A stretch of DNA of 64,000 bases from JBBRNH01 sp038230415. GTDB taxonomy: Bacteria > Bacteroidota > Bacteroidia > Cytophagales > Spirosomataceae. The notes below the pieces were generated by a model. It had not been told where the DNA came from. It did no database searches and worked only from the letters and a program-made list of their open reading frames with translations. The number at the start of each line of letters is the position of its first letter. Positions within the stretch are counted from its first letter, which is position 1. Below, piece after piece: positions 1-8,560 of the stretch. Position numbers and translations under genes: made by a program. Location of the stretch: the NCBI GenBank assembly GCA_038230415.1, contig JBBRNH010000013.1, positions 1-64,000 on the forward strand, written 5' to 3'.

Positions 1-114
1 CGCACCGAACAGGGCGATGGCCGCAATGGGCGTGAAGTTGGGCCAGTGCGGGATGAGCCGGAACAGAGCCGCAGCCAAAACAATAATCGAAAGGGAAAGG
101 AGACGGAGTTTCAT
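1..114 (-). CDS. DUF6580-like membrane protein, N-terminal fragment
   Basis: Only the first 38 codons are inside the window; the gene continues past base 1. The visible start has a hydrophobic segment (residues 4-18) followed by RLIPHWPNFTPIAAIALFGA, a motif typical of the DUF6580 family of small multi-pass membrane proteins. Family members often lie beside cobalamin genes and resemble substrate-binding membrane components, but no function is established. It is the third gene of the minus-strand series cobS, cobC, this gene, 97 bases after cobC, which suggests a role in cobamide or cobalt handling by context only. Confidence 0.7.
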   Translation of the reverse strand, partial: MKLRLLSLSIIVLAAALFRLIPHWPNFTPIAAIALFGA

Positions 115-118
115 AAGC

Positions 119-163
119 GGTTTTCGGTTTATGGTTTTCGGTTTTCGGGGCCATCCGGTCGCT
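119..163. repeat. heptad intergenic repeat, copy 1 (cob operon)
   Basis: In the gap between cobC and the DUF6580 gene the sequence runs in near-perfect 7-base steps (ttttcgg, tttatgg, ttttcgg, ttttcgg) and ends in ggccatccggtcg. A closely related copy, including the tail ggtcatccggcgg, lies in the next gap of the same operon (838-874). A loosely complementary stretch (about 183-207) follows, so the transcript may fold into a weak hairpin. Function unknown. Confidence 0.6.
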
Positions 164-211
164 AAAAAAATCAGCGCGAGCAACCCGTAAACCGAATATC
201 GCAAACCAACT

Positions 212-811
212 TTATCGGTTAATAAATTGAATCGTGTAAAAATGCCCGTTGGTAGTCAGTTTCGAGACCGCACCGTAGTCTAAACTCAGGCGGTAGGCGT
301 TTTGCAAAGGTACTTCCATAAACAAACACAGCAAAGCCCGAATTACGCCCCCGTGCGCCACAATATAGACTGATTCGTGGGCAGGTTCATGCGTGGTCAG
401 CGGCACAATCTGCTCCTGCCAGAACGCCCCGACGCGCTCATAAACCTGCAAAAAGGTTTCGCCGTTTGGGGGCGGGTTATGCACAAAATCGGCCATCCAG
501 ACATCCAGCGCGGCCCGGTCGAGGTTGGCCCAGGGTTGGTTTTCCCAATCGCCGAAGTGGTACTCGCGGAGCCGGTCGTCAAACAAAACCGCGTCGGCGG
601 GCAGGGCGTGGCTCGCGGCTACGTCTTCGGCCAAAATTCGGCACCGGGTGAGCGGACTGCTGACAATCAGGGCCGGTGGGTCGGCGGGTAGATGTTGCCG
701 AATCCTGTCGCGTTGTTGGGGGTAATTGTCGGCAAGGGCAACGTCTGAACTGCCGTAACAAATTGCCCGGCCAACGGCTACTTCGGTATGGCGAATGAGA
801 TAAATGTCCAT
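212..811 (-). CDS. cobC: alpha-ribazole phosphatase / histidine phosphatase
   Basis: A 199-residue member of the histidine phosphatase (phosphoglycerate mutase-like) superfamily. It begins MDIYLIRHTE, giving the RHG-type motif with the phosphorylated His at residue 8. The other catalytic residues are visible: SSPLTRC (Arg 56), LREYHFGDWE (Glu 83) and VAHGG (His 153). The length matches CobC. CobC removes the phosphate from alpha-ribazole 5'-phosphate in the assembly of the lower cobamide ligand. The neighbouring cobS, 78 bases upstream on the same strand, supports this over a generic phosphatase. A role acting on adenosylcobalamin phosphate is also possible, since the order of the last two steps varies. 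Confidence 0.85.
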   Translation of the reverse strand: MDIYLIRHTEVAVGRAICYGSSDVALADNYPQQRDRIRQHLPADPPALIVSSPLTRCRILAEDVAASHALPADAVLFDDRLREYHFGDWENQPWANLDRAALDVWMADFVHNPPPNGETFLQVYERVGAFWQEQIVPLTTHEPAHESVYIVAHGGVIRALLCLFMEVPLQNAYRLSLDYGAVSKLTTNGHFYTIQFINR

Positions 812-837
812 AATCGGTTTACGCAGGGCGGCCTGTG

Positions 838-874
838 CCGTTTTCAGTTTATAGTTTTCGGGGTCATCCGGCGG
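838..874. repeat. heptad intergenic repeat, copy 2 (cob operon)
   Basis: Second copy of the element at 119-163: heptads ttttcag, tttatag, ttttcgg and then ggtcatccggcgg. It lacks one heptad unit compared with copy 1. It fills much of the gap between cobS and cobC, inside what should be a single transcript. Confidence 0.6.
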
Positions 875-889
875 TGAATCACTTGTGCG

Positions 890-1678
890 TTAGCCGCCAA
901 AAGCGGTAAGCCGTATGCTGACAATCATCGTTAGATAAACCGCTATTTCGGTGAGTTGTTGGGTGGCACCAAGGCAGTCGCCGGTGTAGCCGCCGAGTTT
1001 TTTACGGAACAGCCACACCAATCGCCAACGCAAAACGGCAACCACCGGCACCGCCAGTAACCACCAGCCGCTCTGCGTCAGAGCCACCAATGCCAGCAAT
1101 GGAATCAGGCCAAAGGCACCCGCAACGGCCAACTGCGCGGTTGTGATGCCCTGCGCTATGGGCTTGGCTTTTGCGTCTAAATCCTCACGGGCGTAGGGCA
1201 GGGCGGCAATCACGGTGGCAGCCACAAACCGGCTCAGGCTGTGGGCAGCCACGTATTGCAGGGCCAGAATCAGCCCGACTTCGCTCAAAATCAAGAGGTT
1301 AGTCAAGGCAAAAAACTTCACGGCCAACAATAGTCCCAAACCCGTTACGCCGTATGTGCCAAGCCGACTATCTTTCATGATGGTCAGAATCTGCGGCTTT
1401 GTCCAGCCCCCGCCGAAACCATCGCACATATCGGCGAAGCCATCTTCGTGAAACGCGCCGGTGGCATAGATGGTAGCAATCATGCTGAACAGCACGGCTA
1501 ATTCGGGTGAGAAAACAGCGGTACTTGCCCAAAGCGTAACCGCGCCGATACCGCCGATTATCCAGCCGATGAGCGGAAAAAACTGAGTAGCCCGGCTCAG
1601 TGCCGTTTCGTGGTGGCCGATATTTTTGGGAACAGGCAGACGCGTGTAAAACATTAACGCGGTAAAAAACAGGTTCAT
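890..1678 (-). CDS. cobS: adenosylcobinamide-GDP ribazoletransferase
   Basis: CobS joins adenosylcobinamide-GDP to alpha-ribazole (or its phosphate) at the membrane, the last step of cobamide nucleotide loop assembly. The 262-residue protein is polytopic. It carries the family signature HEDGFADMCDG (residues 77-87) with its acidic metal-binding residues, then a conserved KDSRLGTYG segment. I place the start at MNLFFTALMFYTRLPVP because this matches the family N terminus; the longer in-frame extension would run into the divergent DUF885 gene. It is the first gene of the visible cob operon. No cobalamin riboswitch could be recognised in the 74 bases before it. Confidence 0.92.
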   Translation of the reverse strand: MNLFFTALMFYTRLPVPKNIGHHETALSRATQFFPLIGWIIGGIGAVTLWASTAVFSPELAVLFSMIATIYATGAFHEDGFADMCDGFGGGWTKPQILTIMKDSRLGTYGVTGLGLLLAVKFFALTNLLILSEVGLILALQYVAAHSLSRFVAATVIAALPYAREDLDAKAKPIAQGITTAQLAVAGAFGLIPLLALVALTQSGWWLLAVPVVAVLRWRLVWLFRKKLGGYTGDCLGATQQLTEIAVYLTMIVSIRLTAFGG

Positions 1679-1752
1679 ACGGGGTAAAATCAGTAGCTTC
1701 GTTGCGTTCTGCCAACAGTCCTGCAATAAAAACCATTCAGCCTGCACTTGCC

Positions 1753-3492
1753 ATGAAATTTTTACTTCTCTTCCTGTTTACGGCCTCTGTCGCCGTAGCT
1801 CAAACCGCAACTACCACCGCGCCCGGCCAGTTATCGGCGATTGTGGCGGCCTGGCAAACCTTCGACGAAGCCGAGTCTCCGCGTCAGGTAACGGCTCAAA
1901 CTGTTCATCCGCTCGGCTCCTACGCCGAAGCTGATTTTAAACGCCGGGCCGATTTTGCCGCCGACAAACTCGGCCAACTCAACGCGCTGGACGGCAAAAC
2001 GCTGGCATCCGAAGACCGCATCACCCGCGATTTGCTGCTGTTTGTACTGGATAACGAAGTTGCCGAATACCGCTATAAAACGCACCTGAACCCGATTCTG
2101 GCCGACGATGGTTTTCATATCAGTTTTGCCCGGCAGAGCAGCACCCGCCCCGGCAGCGTGGCCGAAGCCGAAGCGTATCTCCACAAACTGCGGGCGTTTC
2201 CACAATACGTCCGGCAGCACCTCGCCCTGATGCGCCGGGGTTTGGCCCTCGGCATTGCCCAGCCCAAAGTTATTCTGGAGGGCTACGAGTCAACATACGA
2301 CCCGCATATTGTTAAAAACGTGGAACAAAGTATCTTCTGGATGCCGATGGAGCGGCTCCCGGCCACACTCGCGGCTACTGACACGATCCGGTTGCGGACA
2401 GCGGCCCGGCGCGTAATTCAAGACAGTGTGGTGGCGGGATACCAACTCGTGAAAACATTTTTCGATACCGAATACCTGCCCAATGCCCCCACCAAAACCG
2501 GCGTATCGAACTGGCCCGACGGCGTGGCCTATTACGATCAGCGCGTTCGGTATTACAGCACTCAAAACCTGACCGCCCGCGCCGTGCATGACCTCGGCCT
2601 GCGCGAGGTGGCGCGTATCCGGGCCGAGATGGACACGCTCATCCGCAAGACGGGCTTCACCGGCACGTTTGCCGAGTTTCTGGCTTTTTTGCGTACCGAC
2701 CCGCGTTTTTACCCCAAAACAGCCAAAGACCTGCTGAAAGAAGCCGCTTATCTTGCCAAAGAAGCCGAGGCTCAACTGCCCGCGTTTTTTGGGAAACTGC
2801 CCCGGCAACCGTTTGGCGTGGCTCCGGTGCCGGATTATCTCGCGCCCAAATACACCATCGGGCGGTATAGCGGGGCCTCTATCCGCAGCCGCAACGCCGG
2901 GTTTTACTGGGTCAATACCTACAATCTCAAAAGCCGCCCGCTGTATGTGCTGGAATCGCTGACGCTGCACGAGGCTGTGCCGGGCCATCACCTGCAAACC
3001 TCACTCACGCAGGAACTAACCAACCTGCCCAAATTTCGGCAGACGCTGTACGTGAATGCCTTTGGCGAAGGCTGGGCGTTGTATGCCGAGCGGTTGGGCC
3101 GCGAAATGGGCTTTTACCAGGACCCGTACAGCGATTTCGGGCGGCTGACGTATGAGATGTGGCGGGCGTGCCGACTCGTGACCGACACCGGGCTGCACGC
3201 CTTCGGCTGGAGCCGCGACCGCGCCATTCAGTACATGGCCGACAATACCGCGCTCTCGCTGCACGAATGCCGCACCGAAACCGACCGCTACATTGCCTGG
3301 CCGGGGCAGGCGTTGTCGTATAAAATTGGTGAACTGAAAATCAGGGAGTTACGCCGGAAAGCGGAACTTGCCCTCGGCCCAAAGTTTGACATTCGGGCGT
3401 TTCACGACGCGCTGCTGGCGCAGGGAACCGTAACGATGCCCGTTTTGGAGACCATTGTGGACGATTTTATCAGGACAGCCGCTAAACCATGA
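1753..3492 (+). CDS. DUF885 family secreted protein, putative metallopeptidase
   Basis: A 579-residue protein with an export signal (MKFLLLFLFTASVAVAQ, cleavage after about residue 17). It carries the DUF885 hallmark HEAVPGHH at residues 406-413, in which paired His and Glu residues resemble a zinc-peptidase HExxH-like site; a downstream GEGWALYAERLG motif also fits the family. The start at MKFLLL is chosen because upstream in-frame codons overlap the divergent cobS promoter region and would mask the signal peptide. Members are thought to be periplasmic or secreted peptidases, but the substrate is unknown. It stands alone between cobS (divergent) and a histidine kinase gene. Confidence 0.85.
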   Translation: MKFLLLFLFTASVAVAQTATTTAPGQLSAIVAAWQTFDEAESPRQVTAQTVHPLGSYAEADFKRRADFAADKLGQLNALDGKTLASEDRITRDLLLFVLDNEVAEYRYKTHLNPILADDGFHISFARQSSTRPGSVAEAEAYLHKLRAFPQYVRQHLALMRRGLALGIAQPKVILEGYESTYDPHIVKNVEQSIFWMPMERLPATLAATDTIRLRTAARRVIQDSVVAGYQLVKTFFDTEYLPNAPTKTGVSNWPDGVAYYDQRVRYYSTQNLTARAVHDLGLREVARIRAEMDTLIRKTGFTGTFAEFLAFLRTDPRFYPKTAKDLLKEAAYLAKEAEAQLPAFFGKLPRQPFGVAPVPDYLAPKYTIGRYSGASIRSRNAGFYWVNTYNLKSRPLYVLESLTLHEAVPGHHLQTSLTQELTNLPKFRQTLYVNAFGEGWALYAERLGREMGFYQDPYSDFGRLTYEMWRACRLVTDTGLHAFGWSRDRAIQYMADNTALSLHECRTETDRYIAWPGQALSYKIGELKIRELRRKAELALGPKFDIRAFHDALLAQGTVTMPVLETIVDDFIRTAAKP

Positions 3493-3547
3493 TGCGGGCC
3501 GATTAATGGCCCGGTGACTAACCAAATCTTTCAGCACTGTATAACTC

Positions 3548-5098
3548 ATGACTTCACCGCCAACTCAGCCGACCGACGGCCTCACGCCGGGCGAACAGAC
3601 CGATACCCTGCGTGGCATTTTAGACAACATTCCGGCGGGCGTGTTTGTGTCGGAGGCTGTTCGTGACGAAAACGGGGCCATCACTGATTTCTGGATCGTG
3701 GAGGCAAACCCGATGGCCCTGCAAACGGTGGGCCTGCCCCGCGAAGCCGTAGTCGGACACCGGACTTCGGTTTGTTTTCCAAAGGGATATGAGAATGGCC
3801 TGTTTGCCCGGTATCAGGCCGTTATCGAAACCCGGCAAGTGGTACAGTATGACATCGAGCGGCAAGAGAATAATGAACCCGTCTGGATTGACACCCGATT
3901 GGCCCCGCACGGCTCCAACCGCGTAATCACCTCATTGATAGACGTTACGCCCCTCCGCGTGGCTGCCCGACAGCAGCAACAACAGGCAGATTTATTAGCT
4001 TCGGTAACCCGCGAAACCCTCACCGCCATTCTTGTGCATGAAGCCATTCGGGATACAGCCGGGCAGATTACTGACTACCGAATCACCTTTGCTAACCCCA
4101 AAGCCGCCGAATGGATGCAGTATAGTGTGGCCGAATTACTCACCAAAACGCTGTCAGACGTGTATCCGGGCGTGATGCAAAGTTATTTCGCCCAACATTA
4201 CCAACAGGTGATTGAGACCGGGCAGCCCGCCCGGTTTGAGCAGCGCGTGGGTAGTGAGTGGTTCGATTTTTCGGTGGCGAAATTGGGCGACGGCTTTGTG
4301 GCTTCGGCAGTAAACACCACCCAAAGCCACCAGCAACGCCGACAACTCGAAGCCCTGAACCGCGAGTTGACCCGCTCGAACGAGAATCTTCAGCAGTTTG
4401 CCTACGTTGCCAGCCACGATTTGCAGGAACCGCTCCGCAAGATTCAGGCCTTTGGTGACCTGTTGCAGCAGCAGTATGGCCGTCAGTTCAGCCCCGACGC
4501 GCAGGATATTATTCACCGGATGCAGAGCGCGGCCCAGCGGGCATCCACCCTTATCCGCGATTTACTGGCTTATTCCCGCGTTTCGACCGAGCGGCAACCC
4601 CACAAACGGCTTTCGCTTACCACCGTGCTGACGGATGTACTGGAAGACCTCGATTTTGCCCTGCACGAGGTGGGCGGGCAGGTAGAAGCTGCCGAATTGC
4701 CGACCCTGCCCGGCGACCAGGTTCAGCTGCGGCAGTTGTTCCACAACTTGCTGTCGAACGCCATTAGATTCCGCCAGCCTAACCAGCCGCCGGTCATTAC
4801 CATCGAAGCCGAGAGCGTCGGTGCCGACGCATTGCCCGCCGACCGGATTGGGGTCGTAAAGCTACCCGATCAGCCATTCTGGAAGATCACTGTTCAGGAC
4901 AACGGTATTGGCTTTGATGCGCAGCACAACGAGCGAATTTTTCAGCTTTTTCAGCGATTACACGGCAAAAGTCGCTACGCCGGCACCGGAATCGGGTTGG
5001 CAATTGCCCGGCGCGTAGCCGAAAATCACGGCGGATTCATCGCTGCCGAAAGCACACCCGGAGCCGGGGCTACGTTTTCGGTTTATCTGCCGGGGTAG
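3548..5098 (+). CDS. PAS-domain sensor histidine kinase
   Basis: A 516-residue cytosolic-looking sensor kinase without membrane segments. Two PAS-like regions (about residues 20-135 and 150-255) are followed by a short coiled coil. Next comes a HisKA dimerisation domain with H-box ASHDLQEPLRKIQAF (phospho-accepting His 290), then a HATPase domain with N-box LFHNLLSNAIRF, G1 box VQDNGIGFD and G2 box GTGIGLAIARR. The arrangement resembles the phytochrome-type HisKA group common in Cytophagales, but no GAF or phytochrome domain is present. No response regulator gene is adjacent, so the partner is unknown. It follows the DUF885 gene by 55 bases and may be co-transcribed. Confidence 0.88.
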   Translation: MTSPPTQPTDGLTPGEQTDTLRGILDNIPAGVFVSEAVRDENGAITDFWIVEANPMALQTVGLPREAVVGHRTSVCFPKGYENGLFARYQAVIETRQVVQYDIERQENNEPVWIDTRLAPHGSNRVITSLIDVTPLRVAARQQQQQADLLASVTRETLTAILVHEAIRDTAGQITDYRITFANPKAAEWMQYSVAELLTKTLSDVYPGVMQSYFAQHYQQVIETGQPARFEQRVGSEWFDFSVAKLGDGFVASAVNTTQSHQQRRQLEALNRELTRSNENLQQFAYVASHDLQEPLRKIQAFGDLLQQQYGRQFSPDAQDIIHRMQSAAQRASTLIRDLLAYSRVSTERQPHKRLSLTTVLTDVLEDLDFALHEVGGQVEAAELPTLPGDQVQLRQLFHNLLSNAIRFRQPNQPPVITIEAESVGADALPADRIGVVKLPDQPFWKITVQDNGIGFDAQHNERIFQLFQRLHGKSRYAGTGIGLAIARRVAENHGGFIAAESTPGAGATFSVYLPG

Positions 5099-5102
5099 GC
5101 AA

Positions 5103-6398
5103 TCAGTCACTGCTTAGCATCAACTGAACGGTGTCAATCCGGGTTTCGTCCATGCTTTCGATGATGACCATAAAAGGGGACACAAAAATCTGCTCGCCTT
5201 CGGCGGGAAGTTCTTCGTGAACGGCCAGAATCAGCCCGCCGAGGGTGTCATAGTCTCCTTCGGGCAGGTTCCAACCGTGTTTTTTGTTAAGGTAACCAAT
5301 CTCGTGCCGGGCCGATAGCAGCCACGTCTGCTGGTCAAGTTGCCGCTCTACCCAGTCTTCGTTGGTGTCATACTCGTCCTGAATCTCGCCGAAAATCTGT
5401 TCCACCATATCCTCTACGCTCACCAAGCCTGCTGTGCCGCCAAATTCATCAACCACAACGGCTAAGCTCTTGCGTTCGGTCAGAAACCGGCGCAGCAAAT
5501 CCTGGGCGGGCATGGTCTCCGGCACGGTAATCATCGGAGTCAGGATGCTGCTGATGCTCGTTGGCCGTTGAAACAGGGCCAGTGCATGGCAGTAACCGAG
5601 TACATCGTCAATGGAATCGCGATAAATCACGATTTTAGAATGGCCGCTATCCAGAAATGCCTGCCGGAGTTCATCGAGTGAATCATTGATGGCAACGGCG
5701 GCAATGTCGGTACGGGGAATCATGCAGTCACGTACCCGCACATCCCGAAAGGCAATGGCATTGGTAAAAATCTGCGCGTCAACCGTCGCCGAATCAGGCT
5801 GTTCGGGTTCGTCATCGGTATCGGAGGCCGGTTTTTGATTGAGTGTCTGAAGGTATTGATTGAGATCGGTAAGACCAAAAACGGGCCTAATATCGGGCCG
5901 GGCGTTGCGGTCGGCCTGACGGATCACGAACCGGGCCACTGCTACCAGCCCGCCAACAACGGGCGCAATGGCTTTGTAGATGACCCAGAGCGGCACGGCG
6001 AGCCATTCCAGAAAGCGGTCGGGATGAATCAGGGCTAAACTTTTGGGCAGATAATCGGCGAGGGGCAAAAAAATGAGCGTCAGCACCAGCGTCTCGATCA
6101 CTACCAGCAAAAACGGGCTGTCGTAAGCATCAGGAATGTAGGCCATCAGCACCGGATTCAGCAGCGTTACGCCCAGAACCGCATACAGCACCAGAAATAG
6201 TGTGTTTCCCACCAGCGTGGTGCCGACAAACAAAACGGGGTTCCGCAAAAACTGGGATACTAACTTCTCGCCAACCGGCCCCTGCCGCCCGTGCAGTTCA
6301 AAGTAAAGCCGATTCACCGACAGATACGCCATCTCGACCGCCGAGAAAAACCCGGCCAAAATCAACGACAGTACGACACCAATCAGGAGAATCAGCAT
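5103..6398 (-). CDS. DUF21/CBS-domain membrane protein (hemolysin C/CorC family)
   Basis: A 431-residue protein with an N-terminal CNNM/DUF21 transmembrane domain (about residues 1-190, four hydrophobic segments, starting LILLIGVVLSLILAGFFSAVE). It also has paired CBS domains (about 215-340, including RDCMIPRTDIAAV) and a C-terminal CorC_HlyC domain (about 350-430). Such proteins are linked to Mg2+ or Co2+ export. Bacteroidota also have the related GldE of the gliding machinery, so the exact subgroup is uncertain. It lies five bases after a small membrane-protein gene on the same strand, suggesting co-expression, and is tail-to-tail with the histidine kinase. Confidence 0.85.
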   Translation of the reverse strand: MLILLIGVVLSLILAGFFSAVEMAYLSVNRLYFELHGRQGPVGEKLVSQFLRNPVLFVGTTLVGNTLFLVLYAVLGVTLLNPVLMAYIPDAYDSPFLLVVIETLVLTLIFLPLADYLPKSLALIHPDRFLEWLAVPLWVIYKAIAPVVGGLVAVARFVIRQADRNARPDIRPVFGLTDLNQYLQTLNQKPASDTDDEPEQPDSATVDAQIFTNAIAFRDVRVRDCMIPRTDIAAVAINDSLDELRQAFLDSGHSKIVIYRDSIDDVLGYCHALALFQRPTSISSILTPMITVPETMPAQDLLRRFLTERKSLAVVVDEFGGTAGLVSVEDMVEQIFGEIQDEYDTNEDWVERQLDQQTWLLSARHEIGYLNKKHGWNLPEGDYDTLGGLILAVHEELPAEGEQIFVSPFMVIIESMDETRIDTVQLMLSSD

Positions 6399-6403
6399 TG
6401 TGG

Positions 6404-6649
6404 TTATTTCTTTTTTCGAGGTTTAGCCAGCGACGCAACGGGTTTGCCGGCTTTCGGTTTAGCCGGGGCGGGCGCGTTTTTCTCGCCCAGCATCCGCCGT
6501 TGCCGCATATACAAAAACGTGAACAAAAACCCGGTGACGGCCATCAGCAGCCAGTAGCTGTCAATAAACGACGTGCGCCGAAACTCCAGCACCCACAACA
6601 CCAGCGACCCCAGCGCGGCAGACAGTAACAGGGTTTCGGGGATTTTCAT
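6404..6649 (-). CDS. small membrane protein with basic tail, unknown
   Basis: An 81-residue protein I do not recognise. It has two hydrophobic segments (about residues 7-22 and 30-47) and ends in a Lys/Pro/Ala-rich tail (KPKAGKPVASLAKPRKKK), probably cytoplasmic. It starts 27 bases after the stop of the Rpn-type gene and ends five bases before the DUF21/CBS gene, so all three may share a transcript. The close spacing to the CBS protein suggests a linked role, which is inference only. Confidence 0.65.
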   Translation of the reverse strand: MKIPETLLLSAALGSLVLWVLEFRRTSFIDSYWLLMAVTGFLFTFLYMRQRRMLGEKNAPAPAKPKAGKPVASLAKPRKKK

Positions 6650-6675
6650 AAGCGCGAGGTCGAAGATTAATGCTA

Positions 6676-7635
6676 TCAGAGCGAGTTCTGTACGGCTACT
6701 ACCTTCTCAACCGTAACGCCAAAATCCTCGGCGATTTCGTCCACCGTGAGTTTGCCGCGTTTGAGAGCTTTACCAATATTATTGCGCTTTTCTTCGGCAA
6801 TGCCCTCAGCTTTTCCCTCAGCTTTTCCCTCAGCTTTTCCCTCAGCTTTTCCCTCAGCTTTTCCCTCAGCTTTTCCCTCTATGCGTCCTTCGTATAACCC
6901 TTCGATACGGGCAGTAAGGAACGCGCTTTTTTCAGATACCATATTTTCTATGAACACATCATAATTATTTCTGTCTGTTTTATCCAATCCCTCGATTCGC
7001 AACTTCTCCCGCACTAAATCTAGTCCTTTGGCCCGAAACTCGTCCCTTATCGTGTTGTTTTTGAAGTAGTAAATCCACTCGTCTAAGCTGTCTTTTGCTA
7101 CATCGTTAAAGTTGTTGATCTTTATGACGAAGTATTCAGGATAAATGGCAGCTACTGTTTCTTTTTGGAAGCGTTCTTTCTGACTTGGCGACAGTTGCAG
7201 TACGTCATTGAAGTGAATACCCAAAAACATTGTTTGCCCCCGATACACGTAATCCTGCCCCTGCCCTAAATCGAAATAAATCAGGTTGACCGAATAAATT
7301 TTTTTGACCTGGTCGTAGGCCATTCCCTGAGCCATGTAGTCAGCAATAAGTTTGGACGTGGCAAAGAGCGTTCGCTGAAAGTAATCGAACTCGCTGTTAT
7401 ATTGCAGTTCAATAATAATTAATTCGTGCTGACTGTTTTCGATCAGCAGATCAACCCGGTTAATTTTCTGGCTTTCAGTCTGGGCGTTGCTTTCGCTTTC
7501 GAGAATGGATTTGACAATGATATCTTCGTTCAGCAACACGCTCAGAAATCCCTCCAGAATCTCGAAATTAGCCCGGTTACGAAGGAGTTTTTTTAACGCC
7601 CAGTCAAAACTAATCAGTACCCGATGTTCAGTCAT
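6676..7635 (-). CDS. Rpn-type PD-(D/E)XK nuclease with EGKA repeats
   Basis: A 319-residue protein of the Rpn / PD-(D/E)XK nuclease transposase-like family, which in E. coli promotes RecA-independent recombination. The nuclease core is visible as RVDLLIEN (Asp 62) and ELIIIELQY (Glu 76, Gln 78), the D...ExQ version of the site. The C-terminal part contains six identical EGKA tetrapeptides (residues 253-276) plus degenerate flanking units. It finishes with a helix-turn-helix-like end (KRGKLTVDEIAEDFGVTVEKV). Charged EGKA-type repeats of variable number are common in this family. It stands between lgt and the small membrane protein. No terminal repeats are seen, so it is not called an insertion sequence. 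Confidence 0.8.
   Translation of the reverse strand: MTEHRVLISFDWALKKLLRNRANFEILEGFLSVLLNEDIIVKSILESESNAQTESQKINRVDLLIENSQHELIIIELQYNSEFDYFQRTLFATSKLIADYMAQGMAYDQVKKIYSVNLIYFDLGQGQDYVYRGQTMFLGIHFNDVLQLSPSQKERFQKETVAAIYPEYFVIKINNFNDVAKDSLDEWIYYFKNNTIRDEFRAKGLDLVREKLRIEGLDKTDRNNYDVFIENMVSEKSAFLTARIEGLYEGRIEGKAEGKAEGKAEGKAEGKAEGKAEGIAEEKRNNIGKALKRGKLTVDEIAEDFGVTVEKVVAVQNSL
6808..6879 (-). repeat. 12-bp minisatellite, six identical units
   Basis: Six perfect tandem copies of a 12-base unit (plus-strand agcttttccctc) encode the EGKA repeats of the Rpn-type nuclease, with degenerate units on both sides. Because 12 is divisible by three, gain or loss of units changes length but not frame. Confidence 0.95.
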
Positions 7636-7667
7636 TGCCGATGTCAGTTAAAACATGATCTGTAAAA

Positions 7668-8483
7668 TTAGGTCAGGCTACTCCGGTTGCGGTAGCTGTT
7701 CCAGACAAAAAACACGCCCAGCAACACCGCCGGGATGCTCAGAATCTGACCCATGTTGAGCGGCAATTTATCCTCGAACGCCACCTGATTTTCTTTGATG
7801 TACTCATAGAAAAACCGTAGCGTAAAGATAAAAATCAGGAAAATACCCAGCAACAGCCCGCGTGGGGTTTTGCTCCGAAGGCGGTTCCAGATGGCTAACA
7901 GCACAAAAAACAGCACAAGGCACGACAGCGATTCGTAGAGCTGGGCCGGGTGGCGCGGTATTTTCTCGAACTCGTCGTTGTCCATAAACAAAAAGCCCCA
8001 GGGAGCAGTCGTCGGGCGGCCCACAATTTCGGCGTTCATCAGGTTGCCGAGCCGGATAAACGCCCCGCCGAGGGCTACCGTAATCACAATGCGATCCGTG
8101 ACCCACAAAAACGTCTGGCCCGTAGCAACGCTTGATTTCCGGCGTGAATACAGCCACAGAGCCAGCAAAATACCGATGGTTGCGCCGTGACTGGCAAGCC
8201 CGGCAAACGGTGGTAGAATCACCTGCAACGGGTTTTTAAGGAGAACTTCGGGTTCATAAAACAAAAAATGCCCGAATCGCGCCCCAATCACGGTCGAAAT
8301 CACCATGTAGAGCAGCAGCGCGTCGGTGTCGGCAACTGGTTTATCTTCTTTTTTGAAGATATGGGTCATAATCTGCATCCCGATCAGGAACCCCATGGCA
8401 AACAGCAAACCGTACCAGCGTACTGAAAAGGAACCGATGTGGAAAATTTCGGGGTTTACATCCCAGATAATGTATTGAAGCAT
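7668..8483 (-). CDS. lgt: prolipoprotein diacylglyceryl transferase
   Basis: Lgt transfers diacylglycerol from phosphatidylglycerol to the lipobox Cys of prolipoproteins in the inner membrane, the first step of lipoprotein maturation. The 271-residue protein has about seven membrane segments. It shows the conserved SVRWYGLLFAMGF start, the Lgt signature region GAFIRLGNLMNAEIVGRPT and the HPAQLYES motif. I start at MLQYIIWDVNPEIF, the family N terminus; a longer in-frame extension would cover the promoter. Many lipoproteins in this window would be its substrates. It is divergent from yidD. Confidence 0.95.
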   Translation of the reverse strand: MLQYIIWDVNPEIFHIGSFSVRWYGLLFAMGFLIGMQIMTHIFKKEDKPVADTDALLLYMVISTVIGARFGHFLFYEPEVLLKNPLQVILPPFAGLASHGATIGILLALWLYSRRKSSVATGQTFLWVTDRIVITVALGGAFIRLGNLMNAEIVGRPTTAPWGFLFMDNDEFEKIPRHPAQLYESLSCLVLFFVLLAIWNRLRSKTPRGLLLGIFLIFIFTLRFFYEYIKENQVAFEDKLPLNMGQILSIPAVLLGVFFVWNSYRNRSSLT

Positions 8484-8522
8484 AACCGTTTTTTGAGTGT
8501 TTCCTGACTGAATTGGGTTGGG

Positions 8523-8555
8523 CAAAGATAAGTGCCTTTGCCGGTTGCCGGTCAA
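8523..8555 (-). promoter_or_regulatory. promoter of lgt
   Basis: On the minus strand a perfect Bacteroidota -7 box TATCTTTG (8523-8530) is preceded by a TTG (8553-8555) at a 22-base spacing. This places transcription start some 30 bases before the chosen lgt start codon and supports that start over the longer open frame. Confidence 0.6.
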
Positions 8556-8560
8556 CACCG

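Noticed and set aside
1679..1752. Possible cobalamin riboswitch before cobS
   Set aside because: The gap is only 74 bases and shows no B12-box-like sequence or room for the fold.
6799..6882. CRISPR-like tandem repeat
   Set aside because: The unit is 12 bases with no spacers and lies inside a coding frame; it is a minisatellite.
6670..6964. Plus-strand frames rich in FSLS or FPSA repeats
   Set aside because: They are the antisense reading of the 12-bp minisatellite in the Rpn-type gene on the minus strand, without independent support.
6676..7635. Insertion sequence (transposase-like annotation of the Rpn family)
   Set aside because: No terminal inverted repeats or target duplications were seen around the gene, and Rpn proteins are not classical transposases.
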